DNA of 7,903 nucleotides from a bacterium (GTDB lineage Bacteria > Krumholzibacteriota > Krumholzibacteria > LZORAL124-64-63), in contig QNDV01000088.1 in assembly GCA_003646045.1 (NCBI GenBank), forward strand, positions 1 through 7,903, written 5' to 3'. The notes under the pieces are model-generated. The model was not told the origin of the DNA and did no database searches. It saw only the letters and a list, made by a program, of their open reading frames with translations. Below are positions 1 through 6,500 of this stretch, piece by piece. Made by a program: the position numbers and the translations under genes. Position 1 is the stretch's first letter, and each line of letters opens with the position of its first letter.

Positions 1-330
1 CACGCGGCGGATGCCAGCCGCGGCCAACGCCGGCGCACAGGGTGGCGTACGCCCCTGGTGATTACATGGCTCGAGGGTGACATAGATCGTGGCGCCACGG
101 GCCGCGGGACCGGCCTCGGCCAGGGCCACCACCTCGGCGTGTGGTTGGCCGGGACCTTCGTGGCGACCGCGGCCCACCACTTTGCCGTCCTTGACCACCA
201 GCGCTCCCACCGGCGGGTTGGGCCAGGTCCGCTGTTCGGTGCCGCGGGCCATGGCCACGGCCTCGGCCATGAAGGCGGCATCCCGGTTGGCGGCAGGATC
301 CATACTACTGGATGACGTGCTGTCCGACAT
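1..330 (-). CDS. ribD: RibD, N-terminal deaminase part (partial, runs off left edge)
   Basis: Bifunctional riboflavin biosynthesis enzyme of the cytosol. The N-terminal half deaminates the pyrimidine formed by GTP cyclohydrolase II, and the C-terminal half, outside this window, normally reduces the ribosyl side chain. The 110 visible residues cover most of the cytidine-deaminase-fold domain. The [10 protein letters not shown] stretch (37-46), the zinc-site HAE at 64-66 (His64 ligand, Glu66 proton shuttle) and the TLEPCN...GRTPPC motif, with zinc ligands Cys89 and Cys98, are all present and intact. RibD usually has Ser or Asn after the first Cys, so Asn90 is normal. I chose the ATG at 330 because an in-frame TAG lies at 420-418 and the next ATG (303) gives a slightly shorter N-terminus. 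Neither has a clear Shine-Dalgarno sequence; GGAA lies only 1 base before the 330 start. The FMN riboswitch 82 bases upstream confirms the assignment and implies repression by FMN. It is probably the first gene of a rib operon. Confidence 0.95.
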   Translation of the reverse strand, partial: MSDSTSSSSMDPAANRDAAFMAEAVAMARGTEQRTWPNPPVGALVVKDGKVVGRGRHEGPGQPHAEVVALAEAGPAARGATIYVTLEPCNHQGRTPPCAPALAAAGIRRV

Positions 331-411
331 GTTCCGTACAGGGGCCTGGTATGACAGCAGACGCGGCGGCACGCGCGCAGAGAACCACGCACGCACGAGG
401 GCAGGTACCGC
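331..411 (-). promoter_or_regulatory. ribD leader / candidate riboswitch expression platform
   Basis: This 81-base stretch lies between the 3' arm of riboswitch helix P1 and the ribD start. I see no GC hairpin followed by a T-run in the transcribed strand, so control by a rho-independent terminator is not supported. Control of translation initiation is more likely. The segment just before the ATG (minus strand, 346 to 332) contains GGCCCC and then GGAA. These are complementary to TTCC plus GGGGCC inside the aptamer (450 to 441), with a five-base bulge. A copy of the repeated AGGTACCG motif sits at 403-410. The function is inferred from position; the pairing is read by eye and has not been folded. 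Confidence 0.4.
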
Positions 412-542
412 CAACTTCTACCATCCAGACTCTCACTGTCGGCCCCGGAATCGCACCGGGTCAGCCGTCGCCGGACCTGACGGTCCGACTGGGCTCGCGG
501 GCTTTAACCGCCGGTGGGGAATTCCACCCCGCCCCGAAGTTG
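412..542 (-). ncRNA. FMN riboswitch (RFN element)
   Basis: A cis-acting aptamer that binds flavin mononucleotide and normally lowers expression of riboflavin genes. On the minus strand the conserved RFN blocks appear in order: GGGGCGGGGTGGAATTCCCC and then ACCGGCGGT (P2 region); AAGCCCGCGAGC (P3); a variable arm with a GGACC-GTCA-GGTCC hairpin (about 472-485, P4); GACCCGGTGCGATTCCGGGG and CCGACAGTGAGAGTC (P5/P6); and CTGGATGGTAGAAG. Helix P1 is a perfect seven-base pair between CAACTTC (542-536) and GAAGTTG (418-412), which sets the boundaries used here. The ligand-core blocks look intact. It sits between the VOC gene and ribD and controls the latter. A weak upstream promoter (TTGCCG at 603-598, 17-base spacer, ATTTCA at 580-575) is possible but unconvincing. 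Confidence 0.96.
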
Positions 543-615
543 AGGGCTTGGCCGCGACTGGTCGCCGCAGCCATTGAAATGTCGTGTCCAAAGGTACCGG
601 CAAGCGCCGTGGGCG
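543..615 (-). other. Short spacer between the VOC gene and the FMN riboswitch
   Basis: A 73-base noncoding gap. If ribD is transcribed independently, its promoter should lie here. The best minus-strand candidate pairs TTGCCG (603-598) with ATTTCA (580-575) at 17-base spacing; this matches the sigma-70 consensus only partly. One copy of the AGGTACCG motif is at 592-599. There is no terminator for the VOC gene, so read-through into the riboswitch is possible. Confidence 0.3.
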
Positions 616-1014
616 TCAAGGTCCCGCCACATCCGGCGGCAACGCGGCGGGCGGTTGCCACAACTCGACCTTGTTCCCTTCCGGGTCCATGAACCAGCCG
701 AAATCGCCGTACTCCCCCTGCTCGCGTTTGCCCATGACCTGGGCCCCACCCTCGGCCACCCGGGCCAGGCAACCCTCCAGGTCGTCCACCATCAGGTTGA
801 ACATGAAGGGTGCCGACGAAGGGGCGAAGTAGTCGGTGTCCGCGGCGAAGGGCGACCAGACCTGGTAACCGCCGGCAGGCACCTGGTCGGTCCTGAAGAA
901 AGCGCCGTATGGATGCTGGACCGGCACCTCCAGCCATTGCGCGTACCACTCGCCGAGCGCCCGGGGATCGCGGGCCTTGAAAAACACTCCACCCAGTCCG
1001 AGGACCCGTGGCAT
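616..1014 (-). CDS. VOC superfamily (glyoxalase/bleomycin-resistance fold) protein
   Basis: A small 132-residue cytosolic protein with the paired beta-alpha-beta-beta-beta layout of the vicinal oxygen chelate superfamily. It opens with a strand and helix typical of the fold (about 5-30, containing FFKARDPRALGEWYAQWL). A second half-repeat begins at FMFNLMVDDLEGCL (70-83). It ends with the diagnostic strand-turn-strand GWFMDPEGNKVELWQP (106-121). Glu117 corresponds to the usual C-terminal metal ligand. The position where many members have a first-strand His or Glu ligand is Gly-rich (LGLGGV), so metal binding and enzymatic activity are uncertain. The length is normal for single-domain members. 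The start is well supported: GGGAGG lies five bases before the ATG. Substrate and pathway cannot be told from sequence. Nothing in it points to riboflavin metabolism, although it sits just upstream of the FMN riboswitch. Confidence 0.9.
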   Translation of the reverse strand: MPRVLGLGGVFFKARDPRALGEWYAQWLEVPVQHPYGAFFRTDQVPAGGYQVWSPFAADTDYFAPSSAPFMFNLMVDDLEGCLARVAEGGAQVMGKREQGEYGDFGWFMDPEGNKVELWQPPAALPPDVAGP

Positions 1015-1019
1015 GGCAA

Positions 1020-1025
1020 CCTCCC
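1020..1025 (-). promoter_or_regulatory. Ribosome binding site of the VOC gene
   Basis: The minus strand reads GGGAGG five bases before the ATG at 1014. It is one of the strongest Shine-Dalgarno matches in the window and fixes the start of the VOC protein. Confidence 0.8.
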
Positions 1026-1029
1026 GCGG

Positions 1030-1149
1030 TCAATCCTGCCGTGGCAGGTACCGATGGGGTTCGTCGAATATGATCAGTGTCTTGTACCCGGCGTGGACCG
1101 TCGCCGGCGAAGCCGGACAGGGACAGATCGATCTCCGGGTTTTTTTCAT
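1030..1149 (-). CDS. Possible 39-residue small ORF / leader peptide
   Basis: A short reading frame in the 161-base spacer between the unrecognised protein and the VOC gene. It starts ATGAAAAAAACCCGG (MKKTRRSI at the N-terminus) and ends with IIFDEPHRYLPRQD. The TGA falls 15 bases before the VOC start, next to that gene's ribosome binding site. Third codon positions are mostly G or C, as expected for coding sequence in this genome, but the ORF is too short for this to count for much. There is no Shine-Dalgarno sequence before its ATG and I recognise no family. It could be a leader ORF coupled to the VOC gene, a remnant of a longer gene, or chance. The rest of the spacer (1015-1175) holds a CCTGC-CGTG-GCAGG hairpin at 1035-1048 and no clear minus-strand terminator or promoter. 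Confidence 0.2.
   Translation of the reverse strand: MKKTRRSICPCPASPATVHAGYKTLIIFDEPHRYLPRQD
1113..1146 (+). terminator. Terminator-like hairpin plus T-run, plus strand
   Basis: On the plus strand CCGGA (1113-1117) pairs with TCCGG (1134-1138) around a 16-base loop that itself contains the self-complementary GATCGATC. One G and seven T residues (1140-1146) follow. The stem is short and the loop large, so it is weak as an intrinsic terminator, and there is no plus-strand gene upstream for it to serve. It could stop antisense transcription heading into the smc-ftsY block, or it may be chance. Confidence 0.2.
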
Positions 1150-1175
1150 GGATCCGGGAATGCCTTCATGAGGCG

Positions 1176-2573
1176 TCACCCCGGCCTTCCCTTCCGTTTC
1201 AGGTAGACCGGCTCGGGTACCTGATGCCCCGCCGCCAGCAGTCGATCCCGTGCCACGTTGTAGAACAGCCGCCCCGGCACCCGGCTGAAGCCCAGCTGGA
1301 TGTCGTCCAGGGGCTCGCCCTGCAGGAAACGCCAATGGTTGAGCACCGTGGGTGTGGTGGCGCCCTTTTCGTACTGGATGAGCCGCCGATGGGACGAACT
1401 GAGATTGATGGGCGGATCGTTGCGCTTGGCCGCGAAGTGGATCAGGTCCAGGATCTCCTCGTCACCCACCAGGGGCCGTCCCTCGCGCTGCGCGAAGGCC
1501 CGCTGCACCTCCCGCCCCAGCCAGCCGTCGTAGCCGCCCCAGGTCAGGTCGGCCAGGTACTTGTCGTAGGTGTCGATGGCATCCATGACGAAGGCGCCCA
1601 GCATCCCCGACAAACCGTGGCGCGCACCGGTCAGGATCAGCGCCAGGTCGTCACACACTCCGTCGCCCAGGCGCCGGCGGAAAAACGCCTGGTCGTGTTC
1701 GGGAAAGTGGTAGTCGCGACGGGGATCGTGACAGATCACGCCCAGATCCCGCAGGGTGCGCAGCTGGTCGTTGTCGAGCACCGACTGCCCCGTGTCCCCC
1801 AGCCCCACCGCCTCGAAGCGCTCGCTATCGACGATGAGGATCTCGCCGCCACCGATCTGGTAGGGCATGCCGCCGAAAGTGCGGCGGTGCTGGAGCATGG
1901 AGGCCTCGCGCAGGGGCCAGTCATCCATGTGGCCGGCCAGCACCAGTCCCTTCAGGAAGGCCCTGGTCTCCACCGGGCGCTCGGCCAGGAATTCGAGCCC
2001 GAACAGCGGGCGGCCGTCAATGACCAGCTCGAGTTGCGGCTGGTCGAGGCGTTGCATGATCCAGGTTCCGAAGCCCTGCAGCATGTCGGTACGGCGGCGA
2101 CGCACCGCAGCCGCTCTCAGATTGGGGTCGGCAGATTCCAGCACACTCAGGACCCGCTCGAAGGTGGCATCGGGGAAACGCAGGGCGGTGCCGAATTCGT
2201 CGGTGAACCAACCGTGTCCGTTCTGGGCCCGGCCCACCACCGACTGGGGCAGCAGGTCGCCCAGGGTGGTCAGGCCGGCCGCAAAACGCTGCCCCATGAG
2301 ATAGTCGAAGTCCAGGACTGCCAGGCCGGCAAAAAGCTCGCTGTGGCGTTGCAGATCCAGGGTACGATAACCCAGCCAGCGCCGGTCATCGCGGCGATGG
2401 TCACGGCTGTCGTCGGCTTGGCCGCGGGATTGGCCCAGCAGGGCCTCGAGACGGCTGGCCGTTTCCTGGCGGCGACGGCGGGCACGATTACCCGTACCGC
2501 GGCGGCCGGACCGCCCGCCGGTGCCGCGGTCGGCGCCGGCGGGACGCGACCTACTGCGGCGTTTCCGCGGCAT
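1176..2573 (-). CDS. Unrecognised 465-residue protein downstream of ftsY
   Basis: I do not recognise this family. The chosen start (MPRKRRSRSRPAG) overlaps the end of ftsY by 23 bases. The open frame continues upstream to about 2708, but that part is antisense-like low-complexity translation inside ftsY, and no other ATG or GTG lies between 2573 and residue 93. Residues 1-65 are strongly basic and Arg-rich, probably disordered and possibly nucleic-acid binding. From about residue 66 the sequence looks like a folded soluble protein, with mixed charges and hydrophobic helices. Notable segments are LVIDGRPLFGLEFLAERPVE (183-202), PYQIGGGEILIVDS (237-250), ALILTGARHGLSGMLGAFVMDAID (311-334) and HFAAKRNDPPINLSSSHRR (379-397). 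There is no signal peptide, clear membrane span, P-loop or recognisable catalytic motif. No strong ribosome binding site is visible before the ATG, which fits translational coupling to ftsY. Coding is well supported by length and by the overlapping operon arrangement; function is unknown. Confidence 0.85.
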   Translation of the reverse strand: MPRKRRSRSRPAGADRGTGGRSGRRGTGNRARRRRQETASRLEALLGQSRGQADDSRDHRRDDRRWLGYRTLDLQRHSELFAGLAVLDFDYLMGQRFAAGLTTLGDLLPQSVVGRAQNGHGWFTDEFGTALRFPDATFERVLSVLESADPNLRAAAVRRRRTDMLQGFGTWIMQRLDQPQLELVIDGRPLFGLEFLAERPVETRAFLKGLVLAGHMDDWPLREASMLQHRRTFGGMPYQIGGGEILIVDSERFEAVGLGDTGQSVLDNDQLRTLRDLGVICHDPRRDYHFPEHDQAFFRRRLGDGVCDDLALILTGARHGLSGMLGAFVMDAIDTYDKYLADLTWGGYDGWLGREVQRAFAQREGRPLVGDEEILDLIHFAAKRNDPPINLSSSHRRLIQYEKGATTPTVLNHWRFLQGEPLDDIQLGFSRVPGRLFYNVARDRLLAAGHQVPEPVYLKRKGRPG

Positions 2574-3597
2574 CGTCGGTCCAATCGGCGAAAAGCGCGT
2601 CCACGAAAACTTCAGGGTCGAACACGGCCAAATCCTCCACCTGCTCCCCCATGCCCACATAGCGCACCGGCAGACCGATGGTCTCTGCGATGGCCACCAC
2701 GATGCCACCCTTGGCCGTACCGTCCAGCTTGGTCAGGACCAGTCCGTCCACGGGAACGGTCTCGGCAAAGACCTGGGCCTGGCTCAGACCGTTCTGACCG
2801 GTGTTGGCGTCCACTACCAGCAGGGTCTCGGGATCGCGGCCGGTGCGCTTGCGGATGACACGGGCCATTTTGCCCAATTCGTCCATGAGGTTGGTCTTGG
2901 TGTGCAGTCGCCCGGCGGTGTCGACTATCACCACATCGATGTTGCGGGCGGAGGCTGCCTCGATGGCATCGAAAACCACTGCTGCCGGGTCGGCACCCGG
3001 TCCCTGCCGGACACAATCCACACCGACACGATCAGACCACACCACCAGCTGCTCCACCGCCGCGGCGCGGAAGGTGTCAGCCGCCGCCAGCAGAACGCTC
3101 TGCCCCGCGGATTGCAACAGGTGAGCCAGTTTGGCTATGCTGGTGGTCTTGCCCGTGCCGTTGACGCCAACCACGAAGATCACCCGGGGAGCGCCATCCA
3201 CCGCGGCCTCTGGTACCGCGGTTTCCGGCACCACCTTCCCCTTCTTCTTCTTTTTCTTCTTCTTCCTGCCGTCGGCGGATTCGCCATCCCAGCCGACCGC
3301 CTGCACCCGGGGCCGGGCGTTGGCCAGGATCTCCCCCACGTCGCCGCGAATCACCTCGAGCACCGATTCCAGGGTGGCCTCGCCACCCTCCTGCTTCAGA
3401 CGTTTCTCGATGTTGCCGGTAATGGTCACCGAGGACTGGACACCCATGTCCGCCGAAATGAGTAACTCCTCGATACGCTCGAGGGTATCGGCATCCAGGC
3501 GTACCCGGCTGCCAAAAACACCGCGCAGCCCCTCGGAGAAGCTCTCACGCGTCTTCCTGAGACCCTGCCGGAAGCGCCCCAGGGCGCCCCGGATCAT
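2551..3597 (-). CDS. ftsY: FtsY, signal recognition particle receptor GTPase
   Basis: The membrane-associated SRP receptor. It pairs its GTPase domain with that of Ffh so that ribosomes making membrane proteins dock at the translocon. The 348 residues start with an amphipathic basic helix (GALGRFRQGLRKTRESF, 4-20) that probably binds lipid. There is no long acidic A domain, so this is a compact form. The N domain spans about 20-98 and the G domain about 137-340: P-loop GVNGTGKTT (144-152), DTFRAAA (174-180), DTAGR (226-230), TKLDGTAKGG (289-298) and the closing GMGEQVEDL (315-323). All key GTPase residues are intact. Oddly, the N-G junction is about 30 residues longer than in Escherichia coli FtsY and contains eight consecutive lysines (112-119). 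Its ATG overlaps the smc stop as ATGA, with GGAGG seven bases upstream. Confidence 0.98.
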   Translation of the reverse strand: MIRGALGRFRQGLRKTRESFSEGLRGVFGSRVRLDADTLERIEELLISADMGVQSSVTITGNIEKRLKQEGGEATLESVLEVIRGDVGEILANARPRVQAVGWDGESADGRKKKKKKKKGKVVPETAVPEAAVDGAPRVIFVVGVNGTGKTTSIAKLAHLLQSAGQSVLLAAADTFRAAAVEQLVVWSDRVGVDCVRQGPGADPAAVVFDAIEAASARNIDVVIVDTAGRLHTKTNLMDELGKMARVIRKRTGRDPETLLVVDANTGQNGLSQAQVFAETVPVDGLVLTKLDGTAKGGIVVAIAETIGLPVRYVGMGEQVEDLAVFDPEVFVDALFADWTDDAAETPQ

Positions 3598-6500
3598 TCG
3601 CTGGCCTCCAACTTCCCGCCGTCGGCGTTGATTTCCTCATCCGGTACGGCATCCTCCAGCGTGTCGAATTCCAGTATCTCCTGGCCCTGCTCCCCGCGGG
3701 CGTCCTCGTGCTGATCGATGTCCAGCCGTCTCGCGGTGATGGCATCACTCAGCTCGCTGTCGTTGGCGCTGCCAGCCACGTCGCTGAATTTCACCGAAAC
3801 GATACTGCTGCAACCCGGCTCCATCATGGTGACACCATACAGGTGGTTGGCAGTCTCCATGGTCAGCTTGTTGTGGGTGATGACCAGGAACTGGGTGTTG
3901 GAACTGAACTCCCGCAGCATGGTGACGAAGCGCTTGATATTCGAATCGTCCAGGGGAGCATCGGCCTCGTCCAGCATGCAGAAGGGCGAGGGCTTGACCA
4001 GATACACGGCAAAGAGCAGCGACAGGGCCGTCAGGCAGCGCTCGCCGCCGGACAGCAGGGAAACATGGTCCACCACCTTGCCCGTGGGTTGGGCCGTGAT
4101 ACGCAAGTGGCTTTCGAGAGGATCGTCCGACCGGACAAGTCGCAGGTCGGCCCGCCCTCCCTTGAACAGGGTCTGGAACACGGCGATGTAGTTGCGACGC
4201 ACCTCCTCGAAGGTGGCCATGAAGCGCTTGCGGGCCGTGCGATTGATCTCGGTGATGGCCTTCACCAGATCGTCGCGGGCCTTTTCCACGTCGTCCCTCT
4301 GTCCTTCGAGGAAGTCCAGCCGCTCTTTCCTGGTCTCGTATTCCTCCAGGGCCAGGTGATTGATGGGACCCAGGGATCCGAGTTTGGTCCGCTTGGCTTC
4401 CAGCAGGCTGCTCGCCTCTTCCACCTGGAAGACGTCACCGTCACGCTCCAGTTCCGGGGGCAGGTCCTCTTCCTTCACCGCTGTGACCAGATCCTGGAAA
4501 CTGCCCTGGTGATCGAACTCGACACGCTCCTCCAGGTTGTTGCGCCTGACGTCCAGGGTGGCCAGCAGGGTCTCCATTCCATGGGCCTGGTCGCGGAAAC
4601 CGCCCCGGGCCTTCTCGATGGTCTGGACCCGCTCGTGCCAGCCGCGCATCTCGTCATTCAGCACACCGATGGCCTCGGCTGCCGCCCGCACCACCTGGCG
4701 GCGCCGTCCGCGTTCGTCCATGGCCTTGCCCAGGACATCACGCTTGAGGGTGAGCTCCTCGCCCAGGACGGTCATGGACTCGCCGGCCACTTCACTTTCC
4801 TCGGCCAACCGCTCGCGACGGGCGAAGAGTTCCCCCACGTTGCCCCGCAGGTGTTCAAGGGTGGTCTCGGCCTCACGCAACTGGCTCTCGCGGCGTTGCC
4901 GACCCAGACGCAGCTCCTCGAGATGGGCCCGAGCCTCGTCACGGTCCAGCTCGATCTCATCCACCCGGTTACGCAGGTCTTCGCGACGGGTGGTGGTATC
5001 GACGCGCTCACGACCGCTGGCGTCCAGCCGGTCGGTAAGGGCTTGTTCCTCGGCGGCCAGGGCGGCCACCTGCTCAGCGAGCCCCGTCTTCTCGGTTTCC
5101 ATCCCGGCGGCGCGTTCGGTGGCCGTGTCCCGGGTCTGGGTGGCCTGGGCGATTTCCACCTGCAGCCGGCCCAGTTCCGCGTCCAGGGTGGTCAGGTCGC
5201 CGCGACCGCTGATCAGGGCCTCGCGCAATTCCTCGCGACCTGTGCGGTTGTCCGCCACCTTGCGGCGGGCTTTCTCGAGGCGGCCCTCGAGATCTTCCAC
5301 ATCGGTCTGCAGTTTTTCGAGCTTCTCGCGCCGACCCAGCAGTCCATCATCGGCGGCGGCAGCACCACCGCGGACCGTGCCGTCGCTGCGCACCAGCAGG
5401 CCACTGCGGCTGACACAGGTCAGCACGCCCTCGCCGCCCCATTGTTCGGCTGCGCCGACAGCTGCTGCGTCGTCCGCGAAAATCACCGCGCCGGCCAACA
5501 GACGACGTACTGCCGGCAGCTCGGCGCCGGGCCCGGTGATGACCTCGGCGGCGGCACGTCCCCCGGTCGCTTCCAGGTCGGCCTGGGTGCCGTGTGTACC
5601 GCTGCTGCTGAGGAAGGCCGCCCGACCACTCTCGTTGCTGCGCAGTTCGGCCACCAGTTCCACGGCGGTGGTCGTATCGGTGACCACCACCGCATCTACC
5701 AGATCGGTCAGCAGGGCTTCCAGGGCCGGGCGATCAGCGGTGGAAACCTGCAGCAGTTCGGCCAGACCGCCCTGCACACGCCCGCCTGATCCGTGCTGTC
5801 GCAGGACCTCCCGCGCACCCTGTCCGTAGCCCTCGTAATCGTCATGCAACCGTTGCAGCAGATCGCAAGTGGAGCGGGTCGCCTCGAGACGGGCCTGCAG
5901 CGACGACGTCTGCTCCTGCAACTCGTGGGCTCCGACCTCCAACTCGGCCTCGGCCTTTTCCCTGGCGGCCAGGTCCCGCAACAGGTCGGTACGACGTTCC
6001 GTGCCGCCCAGACGCTTGCCGGCCAGTTCCTGCAACCGGCCCTCTGCCTCCCGTCCGGCCTGCAGGATACTGTCCCGCTCGGTGGCCAGGATGGTCATGC
6101 GCTCACGCCGGTTCTCCTGCTTGACCTGCAGTTCGCGCAGGTGGCTGCGATGGGAAGCATCGCTCTCGATGACCTCCAGATTCATGCGGGTGGCTTCGTC
6201 CAGGGCCGCACGGTCACGGGCCAGCCGGTCTTCCAGGACGGACAGTTTCTCGGCGTGCTCGTTCAGTTCACCACCGGTGCCGGACAGCTCGGTCTCGATA
6301 GTGCCGCGGTGCTCGCCCAGCCTTTCGATCTGACCCTCGATTTCCTGCTGCCTGGCTACCGCCTCGTCCGCCGCCGCTCCGTTGTCGCGGATGCGTCGCT
6401 CGTGCTCCTCGATGCGGTGCTGCAGCACCAGGGCCTGGCGCTGGGATTCCTGCAACTCCTCTTCGAAGGCCTGCAGGGCTTCCTCCAACTGGTGCCGTTC

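Noticed and set aside
575..603. Sigma-70-like promoter before the riboswitch (TTGCCG, 17 bases, ATTTCA)
   Set aside because: The match to consensus is only partial, especially at -10, and is within what chance gives; mentioned only as the best candidate.
461..1033. 190-codon minus-strand frame overlapping the VOC gene and riboswitch
   Set aside because: It is out of frame with a well-supported VOC protein and would read through the conserved FMN aptamer.
1102..1114. GCCGG-rich hairpin as a minus-strand terminator for the smc-ftsY block
   Set aside because: The stem has five pairs with a three-base loop and no T-run follows on the minus strand.
2574..2708. Upstream extension of the unrecognised protein to 510 residues
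   Set aside because: The extra 45 residues are Trp- and Ser-rich shadow translation inside the conserved GTPase end of ftsY. The ATG at 2573 is far more plausible.
1077..2858. 593-codon open frame on the plus strand
   Set aside because: It lies antisense to the unrecognised gene and the end of ftsY and has low-complexity tails. The minus-strand frame is supported by its overlap with ftsY and by a more protein-like composition.
3708..5789. Very long open frame of 693 codons on the plus strand
   Set aside because: It is antisense to smc. Its translation is rich in Gln, Gly and His without family motifs, and SMC is unambiguous on the other strand. Long antisense frames are common in GC-rich coding sequence.
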